From BP-464 sp045805505 (lineage in GTDB: Bacteria; Actinomycetota; Thermoleophilia; Solirubrobacterales; Solirubrobacteraceae), in contig JBJMLA010000141.1 of assembly GCA_045805505.1 (NCBI GenBank), positions 62,001 to 126,000 on the forward strand: a stretch of DNA of 64,000 nt, given 5' to 3'. Each line of letters opens with the position of its first letter. Within the stretch, counting starts at the first letter, position 1. A program made the translations under genes and the position numbers. The notes under the pieces were generated by a model that was given only the letters and a program-made list of their open reading frames with translations, made no database searches and was not told the origin of the DNA. Shown here in pieces: positions 16,110-25,410 of the stretch.

Positions 16110-18529
16110 CAGCCGCAGGCCCGGGCGCCGCCGAACGACGGCGGCGCGGCGCGGCGGCCCGTCCCCCACGCCTGGTTCGCGTCGGCGCTGACCGCAAAGC
16201 CGAGCCGGCCGCCCTTGCGCAGCTTGCGGAACGGCACCCACGTGCGGTTCAGCGGCTTGCCGTCCAGCGTCGCGCGCCGCACGTAGGGCGTGCCGGCCGC
16301 CGCCTGCGGCGCGCGGATGGTCAGCGTCCCGCCGGGCAGCTTCACGCGGGCGCGCGGGAACAGCGGGCTGCCCAGCGTCAGGACGTCGGTCCCCGGGACC
16401 GTGGGGTGCAGGCCCAGCGCGCCGAAGACCCACCACGCCGACATCGCCCCGAGGTCGTCGTTGCCGGGAAAGCCGCCGGGCGTCGGCTTGTAGAGGCCGA
16501 GCAGCGCCTTGCGGACGGCGGCCGCCCCGCGCCCCGGCGCGCCGAGCCAGTCGTAGAGGTAGGGCGTGTGCAGCGTCGGCTCGTTGCCGAGGAAGGCGTG
16601 CTCGCTCTCGGGCCCGTCGTTGAGCTGCGCGAAGAAGTGGTCGAGCTTCGCGAGCGCGGCCTTGCGGCCGCCGAGCGCCTTGATCAGCCCGGCCATGTCC
16701 TGCGGCACGAACCACGTGTACTGCGCGGCCGAGCCCTCGACGAAGCCCTCCTCCGTCGTCGCCGGCGCATCGCGCACGAACGAGCCGTCGGCGCGCCGCG
16801 GGCGCATCAGCCCCGTCTGCGGATCGAACACCTTGCGCCAGTTGTCCGCGCGCTTGGCGAACGTCTGACACGTCGCGCCCTCGCCGATCGCCGCCGCCAG
16901 CCGGGCGATGCCGAAGTCGGCGAGCGCGTACTCGAGCGTCGTCGCCGCCGTCCCCCACACCTTGCTCGGATCGACGGCCTGGCCGATCGTCGAGGTGTTC
17001 TGCTCGTAGCCGACGTAGCCCAGCCGCAGGTAGTCGTCGAGCCCCGCGCGCTGGATGTAGCCCGCGTTGTCGCTGATTCCGGGCTTCGTGGCGCCGTCGA
17101 CCATCGCCTGCAGCGCGGTCGCGCGATCGAAGCGCTTGGCGCCGTAGGCGTTGGCCCCGGCGATGAGCAGGTCGGCCGGATCGCCGACCATGACGTTCGT
17201 CTGGCCCTCGCGCAGCGACCACTTCGGCAGGTGGCCGCTCTCGCGCCAGTCCGAGATGAGGCTCGAGACGAAGTCCGACGTGATGCCCGGAGCCAGGATC
17301 GCCATCAGCGGCAGCTGCGCGCGGTAGGTGTCCCAGCCCGAGACGTTGACGAACTTGCGAAAGCCCTTGGCGGTGTGGATCTCGCCGTCCATGCCGCGGT
17401 ACTGGCCGTCGGCGTCGCTGAACAGGCTCGGGTGGATCTGCGCGTGGTAGAGCGCCGTGTAGAAGAGCTCGCGCTGCGTGTGCGTGCCGCCGCCGATGCG
17501 CACCTGGCCGAGGCGCCTGTTCCACGCGCGGCGGGCCTGCGCCCGCATGGCCTCGAAGCTGCCCGAGCCGGCGGCGGCGAGGTTGCGCCGCGCGCCCTCG
17601 ACGCTGACCGAGGAGACCGCGACCCGCGCGGTGACCGGCCCTGGTCCGAAGCTCGCATATGCCCCGGCCTGGGCGCCCGTCGAAGGGTGGCCGGGTAGCG
17701 AGTCCGGCAGCCCCGTGGTGCGCTTGTACTGCAGCGTCGCCACGCTGACCTGCTTGGTCAGCGCCGTATCGCCGGCCGCGGTCGAGCCGGGCGTCACCGT
17801 CTGGCGGACCCACGTGCCCGATCCCGCGAACGCGGTGTCGAACTGCGCGACGAAGTGCAGCCGATAGCGATCGAGCGCGGAGCAGAACGCGCCACCCACG
17901 ACCGTGCCGCTGATCTCGCGCCGCTCCGGGTCGACCTGCAGGTCGGCGATGTCGTTGCCCATCGAGCTGCCGCCCGCGTTGACGAGCACGGATCCGCCGG
18001 CGCCGGCCGGGAAGGTGAAGCGCATCGCGCCGCCGCGGGCGACCGCCGTGAGCTCGACGCCGATCGGGTTGGCGCCAGGGTTGAGCGTCACGCGGTAGTC
18101 GCCGGGCCGCGCGACCTCGCCGTCATGGGTGAACTTCGCGATGTAGCGGGGCTCGACGTCGTAGGAGCCCAGGGTCGAGGGCGAGGCGTCGACGGGGTGG
18201 GTCGTCGGCAGGAACGGCACGTCGCCGAGCGCCGAGCACCCCGCGCCCGACAGGTGCGCCAGGCCGAAGCCCTTGATCTGCGTGTCGCTGTGCGTGTACA
18301 TCCCCGAGTAGTTGCGGTAGCCGGGCTCGGTGTCGGGACTCACCTGCAGCATCCCGAACGGCGCGACGGCGCCGGGGAACGTGGCGCCCGCGCCACCGCC
18401 CGTGCCGAAGTCCGGTGCCCCCTCGTCGGTGCCGGTGCGCGTATCGACGTAGCGCGTCAGCGGCGCCGCGCCGGCCGGGACCGCAAGCAGCAGGGTGACA
18501 AGGGCGATGAGGCCGGACCGGGTGAGCAC
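16109..18529 (-). CDS. Secreted GH92 family alpha-mannosidase
   Basis: An 806-aa protein with signal peptide ('LIALVTLLLAVPAGAAP'). The N-terminal beta-sandwich has 'VDTRTGTDE', 'GATFPGAVAPFGMLQVSPD' and 'GFGLAHLSGAGCSALGD', and the catalytic (alpha/alpha)6 domain ends in 'FPGNDDLGAMSAWWVFGALG', the classic GH92 calcium-binding/catalytic block. 'GEIHTAKGF' and 'GWDTYRAQLP' also match. GH92 enzymes are Ca-dependent exo-alpha-mannosidases, mostly alpha-1,2, which release mannose from N-glycans or other mannans; linkage specificity is not deducible. Length is typical. First gene of an operon with the alpha/beta hydrolase. Confidence 0.93.
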   Translation of the reverse strand: MLTRSGLIALVTLLLAVPAGAAPLTRYVDTRTGTDEGAPDFGTGGGAGATFPGAVAPFGMLQVSPDTEPGYRNYSGMYTHSDTQIKGFGLAHLSGAGCSALGDVPFLPTTHPVDASPSTLGSYDVEPRYIAKFTHDGEVARPGDYRVTLNPGANPIGVELTAVARGGAMRFTFPAGAGGSVLVNAGGSSMGNDIADLQVDPERREISGTVVGGAFCSALDRYRLHFVAQFDTAFAGSGTWVRQTVTPGSTAAGDTALTKQVSVATLQYKRTTGLPDSLPGHPSTGAQAGAYASFGPGPVTARVAVSSVSVEGARRNLAAAGSGSFEAMRAQARRAWNRRLGQVRIGGGTHTQRELFYTALYHAQIHPSLFSDADGQYRGMDGEIHTAKGFRKFVNVSGWDTYRAQLPLMAILAPGITSDFVSSLISDWRESGHLPKWSLREGQTNVMVGDPADLLIAGANAYGAKRFDRATALQAMVDGATKPGISDNAGYIQRAGLDDYLRLGYVGYEQNTSTIGQAVDPSKVWGTAATTLEYALADFGIARLAAAIGEGATCQTFAKRADNWRKVFDPQTGLMRPRRADGSFVRDAPATTEEGFVEGSAAQYTWFVPQDMAGLIKALGGRKAALAKLDHFFAQLNDGPESEHAFLGNEPTLHTPYLYDWLGAPGRGAAAVRKALLGLYKPTPGGFPGNDDLGAMSAWWVFGALGLHPTVPGTDVLTLGSPLFPRARVKLPGGTLTIRAPQAAAGTPYVRRATLDGKPLNRTWVPFRKLRKGGRLGFAVSADANQAWGTGRRAAPPSFGGARACG

Positions 18530-18550
18530 CGGGCGACCGTATCGGGTCGG

Positions 18551-20521
18551 CTAGGGCGCGGGAGCGACGGACGCCGTCGTCGTCGCGCGCTTCGTGGCGT
18601 CGGTCTCTGACGTCGCGGTGAACGTCAGCGGCGCGGGCGCGGTCGCGCCTGCCGGCACCGTCACGTAGACCGGCACCCCCACCGTCTGGCCGGCCGGCAC
18701 GTCGAGCACCGCGGACCGGACCGCCGTCGCCCAGCCGCCGGCCGTCTTGGCCTTCACGCGGATCAGGTCCTCGGCCTGGCCCGTGTTGGTCACCTTGAAG
18801 GTCTGGACCGCGACGCGCCCCGGCGCGGCCGGCTGTGCCCCGCCGCGCGCGGCGGTCACGCCGCGCGGGAAGATGCCGCCGCCGTCGAGCGACCGGACCG
18901 CGACGCGGTAGGACAGCACGCCGTCGTCGTCGCGCTTGCCGGCCAGGACGTAGAAGTGCAGGCGGTTGGGCGTGTCGACGTACTCGCTGACCACGCCGTC
19001 TCCCGTCCCGGCATGGAACAGCGCGTCGGCCAGCTGGCGGTAGTCGCCCTTGGTGACCTTGACCGGCGTGCCGTCGGCCCGGGTGAAGTCGACCTTGTCG
19101 ATGTCGTCGGGGTGCGCGTCGATCACCCACTTCCACGGCGCGAGCTCCGCGGTCTTGTTCTTGGCCAGCAGCACGCCGTGATCGGGGGTGAACGAGTCCG
19201 AGCCCATGCGGTCGACGACCTCGAGCGTGTAGTTCTCGAAACCGCCGCCGTCGCATCGCCAGTCCTGCGCCACCGTGCAAGCCGGCGTCTTGTCGCCGCC
19301 ACCCAGCGCGATCAGCAGGCCGTGCAGCCCGTCGCGGCCCGTGCCGGGCCCGATCGGGATCTCGCGGGCCCACACGTCGGCGAACGCCGGGCCGGTGATC
19401 GCGAGCGCGGTGCGCTCGAGAACCATCACCTCGGTCGGCTTGACGAACCCCATGCGCAGCTTGTCGCGCAGCATGTGGTGCGATCCCATGGAGGCGCCGA
19501 GCGTCGGCGGGACCTGCCAGCGGTTGTGGCTGCCGCCGGGGCCGTTGAACGAGCCGCGCGACATCATGTCCCACGGGCCCGAGTAGTCGCGCTGGGGCGG
19601 CGTGGCGAACGAGTTGTTGTAGTTGTCGAGCACGCCGAGGATGTGGCTGAACTCGTGCGCGTAGACCGCCGCGCCGTCGTTCTCGCCCTCGGTGGCCATC
19701 ACGCCGGGCGTGGCGTGCGACCAGATGCCGCGCGCGGCGTAGAACGAGGTCCACGGGACGTAGCGCGTCGGAGCCCAGTTGGGCTTCGCCGGGTCCGGGT
19801 TGCCGAAGTCCTCGCTGATGCTCTCCTTGTCCTTGAAGCGCATCTCGCCGGCCTCCTGCCACACGCCCGACTCGTCGTAGCCAGAGTGCAGGAGAAAGCG
19901 GAAGTCGTAGTCGCGCACGGTCGTCGCGGTCGCCGCGGTCACGTCGGCCAGCGACTTTGTCAGCAGCTCGGTGTCGAAGTCGCCGTCGCAGGTCTTGCCC
20001 GTCGGGCACGCCGACTCCTCGCCGTGCTCGGCCAGGCCGTACTCGTACTCGTCGCGGTCCATCGGGTACGGGCCGAACGGGTCCATGTCGACGCCGACGA
20101 GGCCGTAGGAGTTCTCGAGCCAGTACTCGTTGATCGTGTGGCCGTGGTTGAGCGCCGTCGGCTTGTTGAGCAGGTCCTCGTAGAACTGGCCGACCTGATC
20201 GCGCGAGACGCCGCCCGCGGTGAGCGGGTTGCCCATCGGGTCGGCGCCCGTCGGGCTGCTGATCAGGAACGGGCGGTCGGGGAAGTCGCCGAGGATGAGC
20301 GCCGCACGCAGCTTCTTGGGCGGCTGGCGGTCGGGGTGCTCCCAGTCGAAGCCGGGGATGGGCCGGTAGTCGGCCCACGTCATGTCCTCGGGCAGCACCC
20401 ACGAGCGCGGATCGGTCGGCGCGGGCGGGGCGGCGAGGCCGGGCGCTTCGTCGGCCAGGGCGGCCGGCGCGGTGGTCAGCGCGGCGAGCGCGGCGAGCAG
20501 GGTCCCTCGGCGGATGGGCAT
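18551..20521 (-). CDS. Secreted M6 family (immune inhibitor A-like) metalloprotease
   Basis: A 656-aa exported zinc protease. After the signal ('TLLAALAALTTAPAALAD') the catalytic part includes 'LILGDFPDRPF', 'INEYWLENSYGLVGVDMDPFG' in part, and the zinc motif 'AAVYAHEFSHILGVLDNYN' (H-E-F-S-H). 'SGPWDMMSRGSFNGPGG' is the downstream M6 block with the Met-turn. The C-terminal ~180 residues form Ig-like beta repeats ('AVQTFKVTNTGQAEDLIRV'). It probably degrades extracellular proteins. It is separated from the GH92 gene by 21 nt and may share its transcript. Confidence 0.92.
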   Translation of the reverse strand: MPIRRGTLLAALAALTTAPAALADEAPGLAAPPAPTDPRSWVLPEDMTWADYRPIPGFDWEHPDRQPPKKLRAALILGDFPDRPFLISSPTGADPMGNPLTAGGVSRDQVGQFYEDLLNKPTALNHGHTINEYWLENSYGLVGVDMDPFGPYPMDRDEYEYGLAEHGEESACPTGKTCDGDFDTELLTKSLADVTAATATTVRDYDFRFLLHSGYDESGVWQEAGEMRFKDKESISEDFGNPDPAKPNWAPTRYVPWTSFYAARGIWSHATPGVMATEGENDGAAVYAHEFSHILGVLDNYNNSFATPPQRDYSGPWDMMSRGSFNGPGGSHNRWQVPPTLGASMGSHHMLRDKLRMGFVKPTEVMVLERTALAITGPAFADVWAREIPIGPGTGRDGLHGLLIALGGGDKTPACTVAQDWRCDGGGFENYTLEVVDRMGSDSFTPDHGVLLAKNKTAELAPWKWVIDAHPDDIDKVDFTRADGTPVKVTKGDYRQLADALFHAGTGDGVVSEYVDTPNRLHFYVLAGKRDDDGVLSYRVAVRSLDGGGIFPRGVTAARGGAQPAAPGRVAVQTFKVTNTGQAEDLIRVKAKTAGGWATAVRSAVLDVPAGQTVGVPVYVTVPAGATAPAPLTFTATSETDATKRATTTASVAPAP

Positions 20522-20568
20522 CGAAGGCCTTCAACGCACGGCGCACCGGTTTCTTGCGCCACGACAGC

Positions 20569-20601
20569 CGCGGGTCCTCCGGCGACGCCGGAGGACCCGC
20601 G
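20569..20601 (-). terminator. Perfect GC-rich hairpin after the catalase gene
   Basis: Left arm 20569-20584 and right arm 20586-20601 are perfect reverse complements around a single A (effective loop of about 3 nt). It lies 8 nt beyond the catalase stop, in the gap before the M6 protease. No clear T-tract follows. It shares a 'CCGGCGAnGCCGG' centre with the hairpin at 21587. Confidence 0.75.
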
Positions 20602-20608
20602 CGTTCGA

Positions 20609-21481
20609 TCAGGTGACGGCGTCCTTGACCTTCGCCATCAGGCCGGGACCGTCGCCGTCGGCGCGGCTGGCCTCGGTGCCGCTGTGCGTGCTGGCGGGGC
20701 CGGGCATGAGCTCGGGCTCCTGTCCGAGCGCCGGCACCGGGTCGACGACCGAGAACTCGCCGCGCCCGTCGAGCGTCTGGCCGCGCGTCCAGCGGCCCTC
20801 GCGGTCGGCGCCGCCGTCGGAGTGCGCGAAGTACTGATGCGCGTACTGCTGGTGCTCGGGCGTGTCCTCGACGTCGTTGGGCGCGACGTTCCACGTGTCG
20901 CCGATGTCCTCGATCGCCGCCAGCCACTGCTGCTGGTGCATCGAGTCGCGGGCGATCAGGAACGACAGGAGGTCCTTCATGCCCGGGTCGTCGGTGAGCT
21001 CGCGCAGGCGCGCGGCCAGCGTGCGGCCGATGGACTCCGCCGCGACGTTGGCTCGCATGTCGGCGAGCAGGTTGCCGCTGACGTCGATGCAGGCGGCGTT
21101 GAACGGCACGCCGTTGGCGTCCGAGGGCATCGCCGAGAGGCCGGCGCTGAGGAAGTGGCGCGGCTCGACGCCGCCCATCCGGGCCGACACCATCGGGTTG
21201 GTAACGACGTCGTCGATCTTCTCGGACGGCATGCCGTCGAGGTTCATCGCGACGGCCGTGCACAGCAGCTCGATGTGACCGATCTCCTCGGTGCCCGTCG
21301 AGATCAGCATGTCGCGGTACTTCTTCGGGCCGCGGTAGCCCCACCCCTGGAAGAGGTACTGCGTCATGACGCGCATCTCACCCTCGGGCCCGCCGATCGC
21401 CTGCTGGAGCATGCGCCCGAAGACGGGGTTGGGCTTGTCGACGCGCACGGTGTACGCGAGCTCCTTGTGGTGAGAGAACAT
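20609..21481 (-). CDS. Manganese (dimanganese) catalase
   Basis: A 290-aa non-haem catalase that dismutates hydrogen peroxide. It shows the four-helix-bundle family blocks 'AIGGPEGEMRVMTQYLFQGW' in part (first metal-ligand Glu), 'LISTGTEEIGHIELLCTAV' (E-x-x-H ligands) and 'AAESIGRTLAARL' plus 'LLSFLIARDSMHQQQWLAAI' (second E and R-D-x-x-H-x-x-x-W). The ATG is preceded by a strong Shine-Dalgarno AGGAGG. The C-terminus is a low-complexity, acidic/Gly-rich tail. It is flanked by hairpins on both sides, so it is probably a single-gene transcript. Confidence 0.95.
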   Translation of the reverse strand: MFSHHKELAYTVRVDKPNPVFGRMLQQAIGGPEGEMRVMTQYLFQGWGYRGPKKYRDMLISTGTEEIGHIELLCTAVAMNLDGMPSEKIDDVVTNPMVSARMGGVEPRHFLSAGLSAMPSDANGVPFNAACIDVSGNLLADMRANVAAESIGRTLAARLRELTDDPGMKDLLSFLIARDSMHQQQWLAAIEDIGDTWNVAPNDVEDTPEHQQYAHQYFAHSDGGADREGRWTRGQTLDGRGEFSVVDPVPALGQEPELMPGPASTHSGTEASRADGDGPGLMAKVKDAVT

Positions 21482-21586
21482 CGAGCCTCCTGAGTAATGG
21501 ACGGGTAGAACCTTTCGGCTACCCCAGAGCCCGAGCGGACACGGGCATCCCCGCGCGTCACCGTTGTGAGCCAACCCGCTTAACGG

Positions 21587-21621
21587 CCGTGGGCCCACCG
21601 GCGATGCCGGCGGGCCCACGG
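21587..21621 (-). terminator. Long hairpin after the collagen-like gene
   Basis: 16-bp stem with one mismatch (G-U type) and a 3-nt loop, 22 nt past the stop of the gene at 21643-22323 and upstream of the catalase gene. The base of the stem is a perfect 10-bp repeat (21587-21596 with 21612-21621). Confidence 0.75.
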
Positions 21622-21642
21622 ATCCTGCGGTGCGGCCGGAGA

Positions 21643-22323
21643 CTAGGCCGCGGTCAGCGCGGCGACCTTGACCGCCGTCATCGACGTCTGGATGAGCAGG
21701 CCGGAGTTGCCATCGGAGCACTGCAGCTCGATGTCGTTGCTGTTGACCAGGATGCCGCTGAGCTCCACGGCCGCCAGCATCGTGACGTGGGCGCGCTGCG
21801 TGCCCAGCGTGATGAAGTCCTGGTCGTCGTTGAGCACGGTGGCGCCATGCAGCAGCTGGCAGCTGAGGTTGCGGTTCGCGTCGCCGATGCCGAGGCCCTC
21901 CACCGTCGCGGTGATCAGGAACTTGCCGGTCGGCAGGTCGAGCGTGTCGACGGTGCCCATCGCGTCCGGCGCGTTGACCGAGCTGTTGACGATCGAGAAG
22001 TAGCCGTCCGAAGGGCCGCGATCGCCCGTGTCGCCCTTCGCGCCGGCGGCGCCGGCGGCACCCGCGGCGCCGGTGTCGCCCTTGGCTCCGGTGGGACCGG
22101 CCGGGCCGGTGGCGCCCTTGAGCGCGGTGCGGGCCTTGGGCGAGAGATCACCGAGGCCGAGCGACTTGTTCTTGATGTCGGAGCCCGTGACCGAGCTGTT
22201 CTTGATCTGCTTGCCCGTGATGAGCGAAGCGCCGGTGGCGGTGCCCGCGCCGACCAGGCCGAGGGCGGCGATGACGACGGCGGCGCGAGGAGCGAGACGC
22301 CTGATGGAACCGGTGCGAGTCAT
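21643..22323 (-). CDS. Secreted collagen-like repeat protein
   Basis: A 226-aa protein. The N-terminal hydrophobic segment 'AAVVIAALGLVGAGTATGAS' is followed by a repeat-like linker 'IKNSSVTGSDIKNKSLGLGD', then about eleven Gly-X-Y triplets ('GATGPAGPTGAKGDTGAAG' and onward), then a ~115-residue beta-rich C-terminal domain. The start ATG 22323 is preceded by AGGGAG. The same architecture recurs at 44249-45040 and 62220-63023. Likely a surface or exported filament or adhesion protein; the role is inferred only from collagen-like sequence. Terminated by the hairpin at 21587. Confidence 0.85.
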   Translation of the reverse strand: MTRTGSIRRLAPRAAVVIAALGLVGAGTATGASLITGKQIKNSSVTGSDIKNKSLGLGDLSPKARTALKGATGPAGPTGAKGDTGAAGAAGAAGAKGDTGDRGPSDGYFSIVNSSVNAPDAMGTVDTLDLPTGKFLITATVEGLGIGDANRNLSCQLLHGATVLNDDQDFITLGTQRAHVTMLAAVELSGILVNSNDIELQCSDGNSGLLIQTSMTAVKVAALTAA

Positions 22324-22415
22324 GTGAATCTCCCTGAGTGGATTGAGTTTGGATCGCTTGGGAGACCTCGATCTCCCTGACGAGCCGAACCTTGGACTGC
22401 GCACGACGCAGGGTC

Positions 22416-22493
22416 ATGAGGGGCAAGCCCTCATCTTTGGCACCCCCAGGCGAGGGGCTGGGGGCCCCGATACGGCCTGGGGGCCTGGGGGTG
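22416..22493. other. Two hairpins in the divergent intergenic region
   Basis: The 277-nt gap between the collagen-like gene and the S15-like gene contains a 7-bp hairpin (22416-22422 with 22428-22434, followed by CTTT on the plus strand) and a larger one with perfect 11-bp arms (22441-22451 with 22483-22493) enclosing a very G-rich centre. These could form a structured 5' leader of the minus-strand gene. No riboswitch class is recognised. Confidence 0.5.
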
Positions 22494-22600
22494 GTGAAGA
22501 TCGATCAGGCGCCCAGTGGAGTTGGCGCGGAAAGGGCCCTGGGCGTTTATAGGGTCGCGAGCCCATACGCCAGGCAAGTGCCTGAGGAAGCGGTCCAGCC

Positions 22601-25381
22601 ATGCTCACCGAAGGTCACTCGAAGTCGCCGTGCCTGCGCACGGCCGGGATGCTGGTCGCCGCGGCCCTTGCGCTGGCGACCCCCGCCGCAGCCGACGCCG
22701 CGATCGGCTCGGTCTTCACGACCAGCAACTCGCCCGTGACCTGCACCGTCCAGGTCGGGGCCAACGCAGGCCAGCGGTTCTGCAGCGGAAGCCCCTCTCG
22801 CGTGCCGTCGTGGGACGGCACCCCGACCGACGTGAGCGTCACCCTGCCGCCGGTGCCCAGCTCGGGCCCGGACGGCCCCTTCCCGCTGGTCGCAGTCTTC
22901 CACGGCTATGGCGGCTCGAAGATCACCCCGGCCAGCTCGACGACACAGCGCTGGATCGCTCGCGGGTACGCGGTGTTCAGCAAGTCCGACCGTGGCTTCG
23001 GTCAGTCGTGCGGCGGGCCCTCGGGCTCGCGGCCCACGGGCTGCGCGACGGGCTACGTCCGGCTCATGCACAACGCCTACGAGATCCGCGACGCGCAGTA
23101 CCTCATGAGCCTGCTCGCCGACGAGGGCGTCATCGACGGCCAGCGCATCGGAGCAACCGGCGGCTCCTACGGCGGCGGGCAGTCCTACGCGCTCGGCGCG
23201 CTGAGGGACCGCACGCAGCTGCCCGACGGCACGCTCGTGCCCTGGACGAGCCCGGGCGGCAAGCCCATGAGCATCGCCGCAACGGCTCCCGAGTACGGCT
23301 GGACGAACCTCGCCTACGCGCTGGTGCCCAACGGCAGCACGCTCGACTACGTCGCCAACGCTCCTTACCGCGGCCCGCTCGGCGACAGGCGCTTCGGGAT
23401 CCAGAAGAGCAACTGGTCCAGCTCGCTCTACACGGGCGGCCTGGTGGCCGGCGGGTTCTACGCGCCGGAGGGCTCCGACAGCACCGCCGATCTCACCGGC
23501 TGGCAGAACGCGGCGGCGACCGGCGGCCCCTACGACAGCAACGCCACCGCTCAGCAGATGATCGACGAGCTGTCGGCCAACCACTCGGCCTACTCGATCG
23601 ACGACAGCCGTCCCCCGGCCCCGGCCCTGCTCTCGAACGGCTGGAACGACGATCTGTTCCCGGTCGACGAGGCGGTTCGCTACTACAACAAGGTGCGCAC
23701 GCGCTGGCCCGACAACCCGATCACGATGTTCCACCTGGACTTCGGGCACAGCCCGCGAGCCGCTGCCTTCGGGGCCGACACTGCGCAGCTGGCGACCGCC
23801 GAGAACGCGTGGTTCGACTACTACGTCAAGAATGTCGGCACGGCTCCGGTCGACGCCGTGGGCGGTGTCGACGTCCTCACGAGCAACTGCGCCACCACCA
23901 CCACGACGACGCGAGCCGCCGGCGCGTTGTTCCACGCGGCGACGTGGGCAGCGCTGGCTCCCGGCGAGGTGCGGCTCTCCGGAGGCGCCGCGCAGACCAT
24001 CACCGCGCCGGGCACCGCCCCCAGCAACACGTTCACCACCGGCAGCATCTGCACGACGACCTCGAGCGCCGACAACGCCTCGGCGGCCACCTACAAGCTC
24101 GACCCCGCTCCCGTCGGCGGCTTCACGCTGGCCGGCTCGCCGACCGTCATCGCCGACATGGACGTGCTCGGCGCCAACGACGGCGTCCGCGCGCGGCTCT
24201 ACGACGTCGACGTGACGTCGTCGACCGAGCGCCTCATCGGGCGGCAGCTGCTGCGCCCCGTCGGTGTCGGCACCGGCCCGGCCCGGCAGGTCTTCCAGCT
24301 GCATCCGCAGGCGTGGCGTGTAGCGGCTGGGCACGTCGTCAAGCTCGAGCTGCTGGCCCAGGACTCCAGTTACGCACGCGGCGAGTCCAGCGCTGCGCCC
24401 CAGCAGTCCGTCGTCGTGACCAACCTCGAGCTCCGGCTCCCGACCATCGATCAGCCGGGCACGGGTGGCATCGTCCATATGCCGTCGCCCAAGGCGCTCC
24501 CGGACGGCTACGTGCTCGCCCGCGACCTCGACACGGCACCGGCCATCACGACGTCCACCTCGGCCCTCGCCGCGACCGGCGGCGCCGCGGCGACGCCGAT
24601 CGACGGCGCCCTGACGATCGCCGATGCCGATTCGGTGTCGCTGACGGGCGCGACCGCGCAGATCACCAGCGGCTACCGCGCCGACGAGGACGTCCTCGGG
24701 TACGTCGCGGCCAACGGCATCAGCGCGACGGTGTCGGGCGACACCGTCACGTTGTCCGGAAGTGCCACCGTGGCCGACTACCAGGCCGCGCTGCGCTCGA
24801 TCACCTATCGCAACGCTTCGACGGCCGCGAGCGGCTCCCGGACCGTGTCGTTCGGCGTGACCGACAGCAGCCGCATCTCGAGCGCCGTGTCAACGCGCGA
24901 CATCAGCGTCACGCCGGCGCCGCCGTCGACGGCACAGCAGCCGGCTCCGACCCCCACCGCGCCGGAAAGCGCCCGCCCGGTCGACTCGGCCAGCGGACCG
25001 GCCCCGGCGACTCCGGCCGCCGTACCCACCGCGCTGCGCATCCTGCACCCCTCCGTGAGGCTCGTGGGGCGCTCGATCGCCCTGCGCCTCGTCTGCTCAG
25101 GGCCCGCCGGAAGCCGCTGCACGGGACGCGTCCTCATCGATCCGCTGAGCAGGAAGCGCGGCACCGGCGGACGCTACGGAAGGGTCACGTTCGACCTCGC
25201 GGCCGGAGAGGCGAGGTCTGCGCGGCTGGTCATCAGCCGCGGCCTGCTGCGCCGGGTTCGCGCTCGGCACCTGATGCACGTGCGGGCCACGGCGGTCTAC
25301 ACGGGCAACGCCGCGGCGCGCCTGAAGATCTCGCGCTCCCTGGCGGTGGCCATGCCCAGGCTGGCGGACCGTCGCTTCTGA
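22601..25381 (+). CDS. Secreted S15/CocE-type alpha/beta hydrolase with C-terminal cell-surface repeat region
   Basis: A 926-aa exported protein. The signal peptide is 'MLVAAALALATPAAADA', so either ATG 22601 or ATG 22649 could be the start. Residues ~60-560 form an alpha/beta hydrolase of the X-Pro dipeptidyl-peptidase/CocE type: 'LVAVFHGYGGSK', 'IGATGGSYGGGQSYALG' (nucleophile elbow G-x-S-Y-G-G), 'NGWNDDLFPVDEAVRYYN' and 'LDFGHSPRAAA' (probable Asp and His). A beta-sandwich follows, then a cadherin-like repeat ('DSVSLTGATAQITSGY' to 'SRTVSFGVTDS') and a basic C-terminal beta domain. Likely an extracellular peptidase or acylase. Confidence 0.87.
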   Translation: MLTEGHSKSPCLRTAGMLVAAALALATPAAADAAIGSVFTTSNSPVTCTVQVGANAGQRFCSGSPSRVPSWDGTPTDVSVTLPPVPSSGPDGPFPLVAVFHGYGGSKITPASSTTQRWIARGYAVFSKSDRGFGQSCGGPSGSRPTGCATGYVRLMHNAYEIRDAQYLMSLLADEGVIDGQRIGATGGSYGGGQSYALGALRDRTQLPDGTLVPWTSPGGKPMSIAATAPEYGWTNLAYALVPNGSTLDYVANAPYRGPLGDRRFGIQKSNWSSSLYTGGLVAGGFYAPEGSDSTADLTGWQNAAATGGPYDSNATAQQMIDELSANHSAYSIDDSRPPAPALLSNGWNDDLFPVDEAVRYYNKVRTRWPDNPITMFHLDFGHSPRAAAFGADTAQLATAENAWFDYYVKNVGTAPVDAVGGVDVLTSNCATTTTTTRAAGALFHAATWAALAPGEVRLSGGAAQTITAPGTAPSNTFTTGSICTTTSSADNASAATYKLDPAPVGGFTLAGSPTVIADMDVLGANDGVRARLYDVDVTSSTERLIGRQLLRPVGVGTGPARQVFQLHPQAWRVAAGHVVKLELLAQDSSYARGESSAAPQQSVVVTNLELRLPTIDQPGTGGIVHMPSPKALPDGYVLARDLDTAPAITTSTSALAATGGAAATPIDGALTIADADSVSLTGATAQITSGYRADEDVLGYVAANGISATVSGDTVTLSGSATVADYQAALRSITYRNASTAASGSRTVSFGVTDSSRISSAVSTRDISVTPAPPSTAQQPAPTPTAPESARPVDSASGPAPATPAAVPTALRILHPSVRLVGRSIALRLVCSGPAGSRCTGRVLIDPLSRKRGTGGRYGRVTFDLAAGEARSARLVISRGLLRRVRARHLMHVRATAVYTGNAAARLKISRSLAVAMPRLADRRF

Positions 25382-25410
25382 CCGAGCGCCGGACCTGCGA
25401 GCCTTGCGGC

